Assembly (NCBI GenBank): GCA_001781715.1
Contig: MFMD01000020.1
Span: 1 to 12,275 of the forward strand
DNA from: Candidatus Kaiserbacteria bacterium RIFCSPLOWO2_01_FULL_55_19
GTDB lineage: Bacteria > Patescibacteriota > Minisyncoccia > Phycocordibacterales > Phycocordibacteraceae
Reading direction: 5' to 3'
Length of the DNA: 12,275 nt
This document shows, one piece after another, positions 6,022 through 12,275 of this stretch. The stretch's first letter is position 1. Each line of letters opens with the position of its first letter. A program made the position numbers and the translations under genes. The notes under the pieces are model-generated. The model saw nothing but the letters and a program-made list of their open reading frames with translations. It was not told the DNA's origin and did not search any database.

Positions 6022-6294
6022 TTACGCGGCAGGCGGGGCGACGCCGAGCGTGGATAACAGGAGGTTCACAAATCCCCATACCGAGAAGAGGAGCACCATC
6101 CCGAGGAGTCCCCAGAGGACAAAGGCGCGTCCCTCTGCGCGCTTGGCCTCATCTCCGGCGTTGAGGACGAAGTAGTTCACGACCCCCCAGACGAAGACGA
6201 GGAACGCGAGCGCGAAGATGACCGGCACAACCACGACATTAAGCAGACCGACCACGCCCGTTGTGCCGCTCCCGATGAATTGGGCGAAGGTCAT
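6022..6294 (-). CDS. VirB2/TrbC-like pilin paralogue 2
   Basis: This compact 90-residue protein has two helices: helix 1 (about 14-44, VVVPVIFALAFLVFVWG) and helix 2 (about 60-80, LWGLLGMVLLFSVWGFVN), joined by NAGDEAKRAEGR. It has no signal peptide and only a short Ala/Pro tail. The ATG at 6294 lies one base from the TAG stop of the preceding gene, so coupling is very likely. The loop resembles that of paralogue 6 (AGDETKRSEGK) more than those of the members in between, so the array was probably not built by simple stepwise duplication. Confidence 0.83.
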   Translation of the reverse strand: MTFAQFIGSGTTGVVGLLNVVVVPVIFALAFLVFVWGVVNYFVLNAGDEAKRAEGRAFVLWGLLGMVLLFSVWGFVNLLLSTLGVAPPAA

Positions 6295-6295
6295 A

Positions 6296-6670
6296 CTACC
6301 CGCCGAGCGATTGTACGGTCGCTTGGATGCCGGCGGCTATTACCTGCGCGCCGAGCAGGATGAGCGCGCCGATAACGGTCCACAGCAGCATATTCTTCGC
6401 TTCGCTTATCTTGGTCTCGTTCCCTTGCGCCGTGACAAACTTGAATCCGACATACACCATCATCAGAATAACCACGACCGCGCCGATACGGATAACGAAA
6501 GCGAGGATTTGTTGGAGAAATGAGCTTAAGCTGTTTCCACTCTGGAGTGGGTTGATGAGTTGTACGCCTTGACCTATATTCCCGGCGTTTGTTTGTTGCG
6601 CCTGAACGAGCGCCGCAGGTGCGAGCGAGAAGAGGACGAGCGCGACGAGAATAAGGAGATGCGTGCGCAT
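6296..6670 (-). CDS. Pilin-like protein, divergent paralogue 1
   Basis: The 124-residue product starts with a good signal peptide (MRTHLLILVALVLFSLAPAA, cleavage plausible after VQA at 24). A polar stretch (26-50) follows, then helix 1 (about 52-76, ending MMVYVGF), the loop AQGNETKISEAKN, and helix 2 (LLWTVIGALILLGAQVIAAG, 95-114). This is the common patescibacterial T4SS-pilin form. It lacks the AFxVFLWG and WGxxN signatures of the other five, so it may be the founding or major subunit, or have a separate role. I chose the ATG at 6670 because it gives the signal peptide and lies one base after the TAG of the solute-binding-protein gene. An upstream ATG at 6715 would overlap that gene and spoil the leader. 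Confidence 0.83.
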   Translation of the reverse strand: MRTHLLILVALVLFSLAPAALVQAQQTNAGNIGQGVQLINPLQSGNSLSSFLQQILAFVIRIGAVVVILMMVYVGFKFVTAQGNETKISEAKNMLLWTVIGALILLGAQVIAAGIQATVQSLGG

Positions 6671-6671
6671 A

Positions 6672-7976
6672 CTATTGTTGCAGGAGTGCGGTGAGGGCCT
6701 GTTCGGCGGAGACAAGCGCGGCTTGAATGGTGAGGCGACCGATAATCACATTGGTAATCATACCCGAGAATACAGAGTCGGTGGCCTCCGGCAGTGGGGA
6801 CAGCCAGCCATGCGCGTAGAGCGCCGAGGAATAGGCAACTTCAGCGACAGGGTCGGCAGGGGGCGTCGCGAGCTGGCCGAGCGTTGCGGGCGCGAGACCG
6901 GTGTTCGCCGCGGCCGTCGCTTGCGGGAGTGCGTTCGTGAGGAGCGCGGCGGCCTGATGTGCGCCGGAGGAGTTCTTCGCGCCGCGCGGGACCATAAACG
7001 CGTAGAGGAGACCGTAAACCTTCTTCACGCTTGCGGTCGCCGGCTGGGGCAAGGGTGTGACGATGAAGTTAAGATTTGGGTTTGCCGCGGCGAGGAAGCG
7101 CGCTTCAGACGCGTAGCCGGCGTAGAGTGCGAGGTTGCCGGTCAGGAACATCTGCTGGGAATCTTGGAGCGAGGCGTTCCAAGTGTAGGAGACCTTGGAG
7201 GGGTCGGCAAACTGCGTGTAGAACGCGAGGACTGCCTGCCCGGGCGGAGCGCCGCTGGTCGCACTTGAGCCGCCGAGATTCGCGGTGAGCGCACCGCCGG
7301 CTGAATACCGAGAAACGGGGATGCCTGTCTGGAGGAAGAGCGAGGAGAGTATCCCGCGTGCGTTGTGGACATTGGCATAGGTGCCAAGCGCGATAAGACC
7401 GCGCGTCACTTGCCGCGATGGCGTCATTTGCGCAACATTCGGCACCAGCCCCGTGAGCGCCTCCCAGGTAGAGGGCGGCCGTGCGATGCCGCTTGAAGAG
7501 AGGATAGAGCGATTTGAGAAGAGGACGAGCGGGTCAAGGAGAAATGGTATGCCGTAGTACCCGTCTGGCGCAATAAAGACACTCCCCTCCCCGACAAAGG
7601 TGTTGGTGAAGGTGCTGGGAGAAAGAGTTCCGGATGGTACCGGGGTGATAAAGCGTGCGAGGGAATGGAGCTCCTCCTGCGAAGAGAGGATGAGGTCTGG
7701 AGGAGTCCCTACCGCTATCGCGGCGGCGAGATCGGTGGGGAGTGCCGCCGGATCTTTCTCCAGATAAGTGACATTCTTGAGAGCAACCTCTGTTTGCTGG
7801 AGCGTGTTGAGTGTCGCGAGCATACCCTCCTTGGGCAAGGTCCCCCAAATGAGAATCGGGCCTGCCCCGTTACCGCCCGCATTCTTGCTCGTATAGGTCG
7901 CGAAGACAAAGAGGCCGACGAGTGCGCCGACAATAAAGACGCCGTATAAAATACCCTGGAAGAGAGAAATCTTCAT
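6672..7976 (-). CDS. Membrane-anchored extracellular solute-binding protein, family 1
   Basis: The 434-residue protein resembles the MalE-type binding proteins of ABC importers. A single N-terminal hydrophobic helix (about 8-28) with no lipobox cysteine suggests a permanent membrane anchor, with the rest outside. Family features seen are the first strand ILIWGTLPKEGM, GTPPDLILSSQ (90-100), YGIPFLLDPLVLFSNRS (141-157) followed by PPSTWEAL (167-174), and FLTGNLALYAGYASE (277-291), the usual hinge/ligand region. No permease or ATPase gene lies nearby. The gene directly precedes the six pilin-like genes (one base to the next ATG), so it probably works with them or feeds a transporter elsewhere. 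Its ATG is part of the right arm of a 14-bp inverted repeat (7975-7988 with 8080-8093). The ligand is unknown; amino-acid or sugar cannot be decided. Confidence 0.82.
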   Translation of the reverse strand: MKISLFQGILYGVFIVGALVGLFVFATYTSKNAGGNGAGPILIWGTLPKEGMLATLNTLQQTEVALKNVTYLEKDPAALPTDLAAAIAVGTPPDLILSSQEELHSLARFITPVPSGTLSPSTFTNTFVGEGSVFIAPDGYYGIPFLLDPLVLFSNRSILSSSGIARPPSTWEALTGLVPNVAQMTPSRQVTRGLIALGTYANVHNARGILSSLFLQTGIPVSRYSAGGALTANLGGSSATSGAPPGQAVLAFYTQFADPSKVSYTWNASLQDSQQMFLTGNLALYAGYASEARFLAAANPNLNFIVTPLPQPATASVKKVYGLLYAFMVPRGAKNSSGAHQAAALLTNALPQATAAANTGLAPATLGQLATPPADPVAEVAYSSALYAHGWLSPLPEATDSVFSGMITNVIIGRLTIQAALVSAEQALTALLQQ

Positions 7977-8093
7977 CCCGTTAGAGGTAGGAAATCATAG
8001 ATTTCCGTACGATTATTGATGATACTGTTCTCGATGCCATCATCTTGCTTAGCATAACACTAAAATTGTTCCAGCTCTGACCTCTAACGGGAT
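7975..8093. repeat. 119-bp element with perfect 14-bp terminal inverted repeats
   Basis: ATCCCGTTAGAGGT at 7975-7988 is the exact reverse complement of 8080-8093. Inside lies a second perfect hairpin, GGAAATC-ATA-GATTTCC (7990-8006), and a 6-bp inverted pair (8018-8023 with 8039-8044). TTCAT occurs just outside one end (7972-7976) and, one base further out, at the other (8093-8097), like an imperfect target duplication. It fills the whole gap between the methyltransferase stop and the binding-protein start. It may be a MITE-like insertion or a regulatory leader. Confidence 0.6.
8012..8040 (-). promoter_or_regulatory. Possible promoter for the binding protein and pilin operon
   Basis: On the minus strand, ATGGCA (8040-8035; four of six matches to TTGACA) and AATAAT (8017-8012; five of six matches to TATAAT) are separated by 17 bp. 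The start would lie near 8005, leaving a short leader containing part of the 7990-8006 hairpin. The boxes are moderate and could be chance. Confidence 0.35.
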
Positions 8094-8630
8094 TCATGGT
8101 GCTGTAAAGAGTATACCGTAGTGGTGCGGTCCGGCGCGGAACGACTTCGTCTTATGAAATCCGCCCGTGATGAAGAACGCTTCGGTATCGTGTTCAGAGA
8201 CAATCTTCTCGGGCGTAGGACCCATACCGCCATAGCTCCCTGCCCAATCAACGACAAGAAGCTTGCCGCCCGGCTTCAGGACCCTCTTTATCTCACCGAG
8301 GAGTCCGAAACGATTCTCAATCTGGAAGAAAATATTGGCGAGAATAATCGCATCAATTGACTGGTCGCGCAGGTGGCTCCCACCGAACTTCTCAATGTCG
8401 CCCCAGATACCGTCAATGATGCCCTGATGCCGCTCGTGAGTGTTGAGCTTCAGATGCTTCAGAATGTCTTCCTGCACATCAATCGCGTAGACCTTGCCCC
8501 CATGCCCCACTATCGCCGCGGCCGCACGCGCATAGTGACCCGTACCCGCACCGAAGTCGGCGACCTTCATCCCTTCGTGGAGGCCAATCTGAAGCACATT
8601 CTCGTGAGGAGAACTGAAATGCGCGCTCAT
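8094..8630 (-). CDS. Class I SAM-dependent methyltransferase
   Basis: The 178-residue protein has the Rossmann-type fold of small-molecule/UbiE-like methyltransferases. Motif I VADFGAGTG (23-31) binds the SAM methionine end, the acidic residue closing strand 2 is in YAIDV (Asp51), motif DAIILANIFFQ (93-103) follows strand 4, and VLKPGGKLLVVDW (117-129) is the usual motif III region. The substrate cannot be predicted. I chose the ATG at 8630 (MSAHFSSPHENVL) because related proteins begin near this pattern. A longer frame from a GTG at 8678 would place translation through a GC-rich hairpin (8646-8670) and add an unconvincing N-terminus. No Shine-Dalgarno site is visible. The gene lies between gyrA and the binding protein on the same strand. 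Confidence 0.85.
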   Translation of the reverse strand: MSAHFSSPHENVLQIGLHEGMKVADFGAGTGHYARAAAAIVGHGGKVYAIDVQEDILKHLKLNTHERHQGIIDGIWGDIEKFGGSHLRDQSIDAIILANIFFQIENRFGLLGEIKRVLKPGGKLLVVDWAGSYGGMGPTPEKIVSEHDTEAFFITGGFHKTKSFRAGPHHYGILFTAP

Positions 8631-8645
8631 AGATATAAAATACCA

Positions 8646-8670
8646 TGCGCGGCCCGCTCTAGGCCGCGCA
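8646..8670 (-). terminator. GC-rich hairpin after gyrA, possible terminator
   Basis: A perfect 9-bp stem, TGCGCGGCC (8646-8654) with GGCCGCGCA (8662-8670), has a 7-base loop. On the minus strand it is followed by a weak T-rich stretch (GGTATTTTATAT). It lies 21 bases after the gyrA stop and 15 bases before the methyltransferase start, so it could attenuate read-through from gyrA. Confidence 0.5.
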
Positions 8671-8691
8671 ATCAACACTATACAAACGAGA

Positions 8692-11211
8692 TTAGAGCGC
8701 GACCATGCTGGCGATGGAATCGCCGTCGCGCATTTTCATAATGCGCACGCCTTGGGTGGCACGCGAGATGAGATTGATTCCGTTCACCGAAGTGCGGATG
8801 ACCTGCCCTTTTTTAGAAACGACTACGAGCTCCTCTCCTTCAACAGTGCCAAGGACAACCCGCGCGCCGATGACTTCGCCGGTCTTCGGCGTCACCTGCG
8901 CCGTCTTGATGCCCGAACCGCCGCGGCCCTGCACCTTATATTCGGATAGTTTGGTGCGCTTGCCGTAGCCCTTGCTCATAATCACAAGCAGAGACGCATC
9001 CTTCGCGGAGGCAGGGATGACTTCAGCCGAGACAACTCTGTCGCCCTTCTTCACAGAGATACCGCGCACGCCGGCGGCGGTACGGCCCATCTCGCGCACA
9101 TCTTCAGTATCAAATCGAATACTTTGTCCTTTCGCAGTCACGATGGAAATAGTATCGGCACTCCCCGCGAGATTCGCCGAGACGAGCGTGTCACCCCTAA
9201 ACGCCGTACCGGCGTCGGACGAACCGCCTTTGGCGGTTTTAGCCTTCTTCAAATTAATCGCGATGATACCCGAGCGGCGAACATCGGCGAAGCTCTTCGC
9301 CGAGACCCGCTTCACCACACCGCCCTGGGTCACAAAGACGATGGAGGACGCTTCAAGCGCCGCGCCCTTGGGTACCGCGAGCACGCTCGTCACCGACTCG
9401 TCAGCAGCCAGCGGGAGGAAATTCATAATGCTCTTCCCCTTGGTCGCGCGGCGGCCCTCGGGTATTTCGTACATCTTAATCTGGTATGCCTTACCGAAGT
9501 TCGTGAAGAAAAGAAGGTCGCTGTGCGCAGAAGCGACAAGGAAGTGCGTCACGATGTCCTCCTCCTTGGTGGCGATGTCCACAACGCCGACGCCGCCGCG
9601 CTTCTGAACGCGATACTCGCTCGGGTTTGTCCGCTTCACATACCCGCCCTGGGTCAGCACGAGCATTGACTCCTCATCCGGCACAAGGTCTTCAACGGAG
9701 ATGTTCTTCACGCCGCCGCGCACAATCTTGGTGCGGCGGTCATCCCCATATTTCTCGCCGAGCTCCACGAGCTCATTCTTCACTACCGCGAGAACCTTTT
9801 TCGCAGAGGAGAGAATTTCCTTCAGGTGCTTGATGAGCGCCTGCACCTCGGAGAGCTCGTCTTCAAGCTTCTTGCGCTCAAGGCCCGCGAGCTTGGAGAG
9901 GCGCATCTCCAAAATCGCCGCGGCCTGGAGCTGTGAGAAGCCGAACTTCTTCTGGAGCGCGAGAGAGGCGGTGGGCACATCCGCCGCCTTCTTAATCACC
10001 GCGATGACCTCATCTATATGGTCAAGTGCTTTGCAGAGCCCGAGGAGGATGTGTTCGCGTGCCTCTGCCTGCCGAAGGTCGTATTCGGTGCGACGCTTCA
10101 CCACCTCCTGGCGATGCTTCAGGAAGTAGCCGAGCATATCTGCGAGCGAGAGTATCTCGGGGACGCCTTCAACCAGCGCGAGCATATTGTAGTGGAAGGT
10201 GCTCTCCAGCTCGGTGTGTTTATATAAATTGTTGAGAACCGCCTGCGGGTGCGCGGTGCCCTTCAGCTCCACCACAATGCGGATGTCGGTCGTGGATTCA
10301 TCGCGCAAATCGCGGATGCCCTCCAGCTTCTTTTCTTGTACCAAATCGGCAATGCGCGAGATAAGATCGCTCTTGTTCACGCGGTACGGAATGGAGGTGA
10401 TGATAATCTTCGTATCCTTCTTCCCATCATCAATAATCTCCGCTTCGCCGCGCACCACGACCGGCCCCTTGCCCGAGCCGTAAGCGTGCTTGATATCGGT
10501 ATGGCTGAAGGCGACGCCGCCAAGAGGAAAATCAGGACCCTTCACAAAGGAGAGCAGGTCGTCAGTCGTCGCATCTGGATTATCAATGAGGTGGACCGTC
10601 GCCGCGACAACCTCGCGGAGGTTGTGCGGCGGAATGTTGGTCGCCATACCGACCGCGATGCCAAGCGTGCCGTTGAGGAGGAGATTCGGCAGTGCGGCGG
10701 GGAGCACTCTTGGCTCGTCGCGCGTTGCATCGTAGTTGGGTATCCACTCCACGGTCTCCTTCTCGATGTCGGTGAGGAGCGTCTCACTGACGCGAGAAAT
10801 CTTGGCCTCGGTGTAGCGCATCGCCGCAGGGCTATCGCCGTCAATGCTTCCGAAGTTGCCCTGTCCAAGAACGAGCGGGTAGCGGTAGGAGAATTCCTGC
10901 GCCATCTTCGTCATTGAGTCGTAGACCGCGATGTCGCCGTGCGGATGGTACTTGCCGAGCACATCGCCGACCACGAGTGCCGACTTACGGAACTTCGCTC
11001 CGGGGAGGAGCCCGAGCTCTTTCATCGCGTAGAGGACACGGCGGTGCACCGGCTTCAGCCCGTCGCGCACATCCGGCAAGGCGCGCGCGGTGATAACCGT
11101 CATCGCGTAGTCAATGTAGGACTGCCGCATCTCCGCGACAATCGGCTGGTCAATGACATTCGCGGCGATGGCTGCCACGCTGCCCGAAATCTCTTCTTTC
11201 CCTCGCGCCAT
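8692..11211 (-). CDS. gyrA: DNA gyrase subunit A
   Basis: GyrA cuts and rejoins DNA in the A2B2 gyrase that introduces negative supercoils. The 839-residue product has the full family layout: the winged-helix breakage domain with the quinolone-region motif GKYHPHGD (86-93), catalytic Tyr133 in AAMRYTEA, the PNLLLNGTLGIAVGMATNIP block (175-194), the coiled-coil arm (about 365-490), and the C-terminal beta-pinwheel. The GyrA-box QKRGGVG (536-542), needed for DNA wrapping, is intact, and a second related sequence QGRGGSG is at 761-767; this supports gyrase rather than topoisomerase IV. Ile94 aligns with E. coli Ser83, while Asp98 matches Asp87. Residues about 656-672 are an extra segment in the pinwheel, encoded by palindromic DNA. 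The ATG lies three bases after the previous stop, with no Shine-Dalgarno site. Confidence 0.97.
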   Translation of the reverse strand: MARGKEEISGSVAAIAANVIDQPIVAEMRQSYIDYAMTVITARALPDVRDGLKPVHRRVLYAMKELGLLPGAKFRKSALVVGDVLGKYHPHGDIAVYDSMTKMAQEFSYRYPLVLGQGNFGSIDGDSPAAMRYTEAKISRVSETLLTDIEKETVEWIPNYDATRDEPRVLPAALPNLLLNGTLGIAVGMATNIPPHNLREVVAATVHLIDNPDATTDDLLSFVKGPDFPLGGVAFSHTDIKHAYGSGKGPVVVRGEAEIIDDGKKDTKIIITSIPYRVNKSDLISRIADLVQEKKLEGIRDLRDESTTDIRIVVELKGTAHPQAVLNNLYKHTELESTFHYNMLALVEGVPEILSLADMLGYFLKHRQEVVKRRTEYDLRQAEAREHILLGLCKALDHIDEVIAVIKKAADVPTASLALQKKFGFSQLQAAAILEMRLSKLAGLERKKLEDELSEVQALIKHLKEILSSAKKVLAVVKNELVELGEKYGDDRRTKIVRGGVKNISVEDLVPDEESMLVLTQGGYVKRTNPSEYRVQKRGGVGVVDIATKEEDIVTHFLVASAHSDLLFFTNFGKAYQIKMYEIPEGRRATKGKSIMNFLPLAADESVTSVLAVPKGAALEASSIVFVTQGGVVKRVSAKSFADVRRSGIIAINLKKAKTAKGGSSDAGTAFRGDTLVSANLAGSADTISIVTAKGQSIRFDTEDVREMGRTAAGVRGISVKKGDRVVSAEVIPASAKDASLLVIMSKGYGKRTKLSEYKVQGRGGSGIKTAQVTPKTGEVIGARVVLGTVEGEELVVVSKKGQVIRTSVNGINLISRATQGVRIMKMRDGDSIASMVAL
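9197..9242. repeat. Palindromic in-frame insertion within gyrA
   Basis: Two adjacent perfect hairpins, ACGCCG-TAC-CGGCGT (9201-9215) and AACCGCC-TTT-GGCGGTT (9222-9238), are flanked by CTAAA (9197-9201) and TTTAG (9238-9242), which pair as an outer stem. The block encodes about residues 656-672 of GyrA, where the family normally runs directly from INLK into the GD(x)LV strand. Confidence 0.55.
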
Positions 11212-11214
11212 AGT

Positions 11215-11547
11215 TTAAAACGGCAGTGTTGTCTGCTCTGTCGGCGGAGCCGTCACGGGCGTCGTATCCACAATCTCAATGTGCGCGGGCGCATTCCTGT
11301 TCTCAAGCGCGGCGGCGGCACCCGCAAGGCCTGCAGGACTGTTGGTTGTCGTTATCACCGGCGCCTGCTGCATCGCATCGGCAAATGAGGTGCTCTTGAG
11401 GGCGAAGGTGCCGGTGGAGATGCTGCCGACAAGCCACACGAGCGCGATACCGAGCGCGCCGCCTGCGGCGACGGTAAAGGCAACCCGTTTGCGGATATGG
11501 TGGGGCTTCCCTTTCACCTGCTCAATATGTTCAAAGACGGTTTTCAT
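11215..11547 (-). CDS. Small single-pass membrane protein, unknown function
   Basis: I do not recognise a family for this 110-residue product. It has a basic N-terminal cytoplasmic region (EHIEQVKGKPHHIRKR, 6-21), one hydrophobic helix (about 22-43) and an outer tail of about 65 residues rich in Ala, Thr and Pro with no cysteines. The charge pattern gives an N-in, C-out topology. It starts two bases after the MBL-gene stop and ends three bases before gyrA, so all three are very likely cotranscribed. Tail composition suggests a disordered or wall-exposed segment. It is probably real because of the tight operon spacing and the membrane pattern, although the sequence says nothing definite on function. 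Confidence 0.7.
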   Translation of the reverse strand: MKTVFEHIEQVKGKPHHIRKRVAFTVAAGGALGIALVWLVGSISTGTFALKSTSFADAMQQAPVITTTNSPAGLAGAAAALENRNAPAHIEIVDTTPVTAPPTEQTTLPF

Positions 11548-11549
11548 AC

Positions 11550-12191
11550 TTAGGGGGTTAGTACCAGTATACTCCCATCACGGCCGAGCAAGTCCTTCTT
11601 CTTCAGGGTGAGTTTATCAACCTTCTCGCCGCTCGTGCCCGACTTCTTCAGAAATGACTCCAGCGATTTGGGCTCGCCAATTCTGCTCCAGTGCATCGGG
11701 ATGATTATTTTCGGCTCAAGGACGACCGCGAGCTTGTGTGCATCATCGGGAGAGAGCACACCGTCCCCGCCGACCGGCACGAAGAGCACGTCAATTTCGT
11801 CAATACTCTCGCGTGCCTCATTGGAGAGCTCGGCGTCCGCGAGCGCGCCCAAATGCACGAGCGTCATATCCTCAAGTTGGACACTATATATAGTGTTGAC
11901 TGCCTCGGTCTGCCCCTTGGCGAGGCCATATGTACTCTTTGAGAGGAATCCTTGGACGACAATCCCCTGTCGTTCGTATTCGCCGGGACCGGTAATGGTA
12001 AACGGCTCCTTCTCACCATAGGTGACTTCTTCAACACCGTTCATATCGGGGTGGTCGCGCGAGATGAGCGCGATGTCGGCGCCGAAGCGTACTGCGGGGA
12101 GTGTCGCCCCCTTAGCTATGGGGTCAAAGACGATTGTGAGGTCGCCGAGGGTCACCTTGAAGCACTGTCCGCCGTGGTGAGTGATGACCAT
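11550..12191 (-). CDS. MBL-fold (UlaG-like) protein with degenerate metal site
   Basis: The 213-residue product has the metallo-beta-lactamase fold of UlaG-like hydrolases: the opening strand VITHHGGQCFKV (2-13), DLTIVFDPIA (17-26), the motif-II strand ADIALISRDHPDMNG (38-52), GPGEYERQGI (68-77), LVHLGAL (111-117), DVLFVPVGGDGVLSPDDA (134-151) and IIIPMHW (162-168). The HxHxDH motif reads Arg45-x-His47-x-Asp49-Met50, so two metal ligands are missing and hydrolase activity is doubtful. I chose the ATG at 12191 because the protein then begins as family members do, and an extended -10 box lies just upstream. Longer frames from 12212 or 12245 add unrelated residues. It is the first gene of the minus-strand operon leading to gyrA. 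Confidence 0.82.
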   Translation of the reverse strand: MVITHHGGQCFKVTLGDLTIVFDPIAKGATLPAVRFGADIALISRDHPDMNGVEEVTYGEKEPFTITGPGEYERQGIVVQGFLSKSTYGLAKGQTEAVNTIYSVQLEDMTLVHLGALADAELSNEARESIDEIDVLFVPVGGDGVLSPDDAHKLAVVLEPKIIIPMHWSRIGEPKSLESFLKKSGTSGEKVDKLTLKKKDLLGRDGSILVLTP

Positions 12192-12202
12192 AAAGTGCGT
12201 AT

Positions 12203-12211
12203 ATTGTAGCA
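12203..12211 (-). promoter_or_regulatory. Extended -10 promoter of the MBL-gyrA operon
   Basis: The minus strand carries TGCTACAAT (12211-12203), an extended -10 (TGnTACAAT). No good -35 box is seen at 16-18 bp (best is TTCATT, three of six). A start near 12196 would leave only about five bases before the ATG at 12191, so the message would be almost leaderless. Confidence 0.5.
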
Positions 12212-12237
12212 TAAAATCTCTTGAAATGAAAGCATTT

Positions 12238-12270
12238 GGGGGCACGAAATGTGTGGGCCCTCTTTTTTAT
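12238..12270 (+). terminator. Possible plus-strand terminator at window edge
   Basis: GGGGGC (12238-12243) can pair with GCCCTC (12257-12262; one G-U pair), followed by a six-T run and more T-rich sequence. No plus-strand gene ends here, so its role, if any, is unclear. The 12192-12275 region holds no other recognisable feature. Confidence 0.3.
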
Positions 12271-12275
12271 TTGTC

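Noticed and set aside
4028..6670. Complete type IV secretion system
   Set aside because: Only pilin-like proteins are present; no VirB4, VirB6, VirB8-10 or coupling ATPase is encoded in the window.
6663..7268. Plus-strand ORF of 201 codons opposite the solute-binding protein
   Set aside because: Very Arg/Gly-rich, no start signal, and fully antisense to a recognisable gene.
9222..9240. Hairpin plus short T-run resembling a terminator inside gyrA
   Set aside because: The T-run is only four bases and points along the plus strand, where there is no gene; it is better explained as part of the palindromic insertion.
10249..10917. Plus-strand ORF of 222 codons inside gyrA
   Set aside because: It is antisense to the conserved breakage-domain core of gyrA; its Arg/Asp/Glu-rich translation is typical of an antisense frame in GC-rich DNA.
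1..12275. CRISPR array, transposase or integrase gene
   Set aside because: No regularly spaced direct repeats and no protein resembling a transposase, integrase or Cas protein were seen on either strand.

Overview
The window looks like a piece of a Candidatus Patescibacteria (CPR) chromosome, most likely a GC-rich Parcubacteria-type lineage. This rests on the translated proteins: a run of short two-helix 'T4SS pilin'-type proteins, an orphan membrane-anchored solute-binding protein, an SPFH protein, and a gyrA that sits beside an MBL-fold gene. No database search was run, so placement below phylum is not supported.

Layout. (1) Plus strand 1-1540: the 3' two thirds of infB (translation initiation factor IF-2), overlapped by rbfA (30S maturation) through an ATGA junction. 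(2) 1556-2037: four tRNA genes, Cys(GCA), Leu(TAA), Lys(CTT) and Leu(TAG). A 115-bp spacer between the second and third holds a 14-bp RNA hairpin and a tRNA-Lys-like relic. (3) 2049-4019: a self-contained two-gene cassette with its own sigma70-type promoter, strong Shine-Dalgarno sites and an intrinsic terminator. It encodes an SPFH/band-7 membrane protein and a multi-pass membrane partner of unknown function. (4) Minus strand 12191 down to 4028: MBL-fold protein, one-helix membrane protein, gyrA, SAM-dependent methyltransferase, membrane-anchored family-1 solute-binding protein, then six consecutive VirB2/TrbC-like pilin paralogues. The plus and minus blocks converge at the terminator near 4000.

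How it may work together. The left end is translation machinery. The right end mixes housekeeping genes (gyrA) with a cell-surface module. In that module a binding protein is followed by six small two-helix proteins sharing an AFxVFLWG first helix, an acidic/basic loop and a LWGxIG...WGxxN second helix. One of them carries a tail with ten cysteines. The arrangement suggests a heteromeric envelope assembly (pilus, conduit or uptake patch) made from several pilin-like subunits plus a substrate-binding or adhesive component; this is inference.

Points that most deserve attention: the six-member pilin array with its cysteine-rich member; a 119-bp element with perfect 14-bp terminal inverted repeats lying exactly between the methyltransferase stop and the binding-protein start codon; a palindromic ~46-bp in-frame insertion in the gyrA C-terminal domain; an isoleucine at the GyrA position matching E. 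coli Ser83; and an MBL-fold protein whose metal-binding motif is degenerate.
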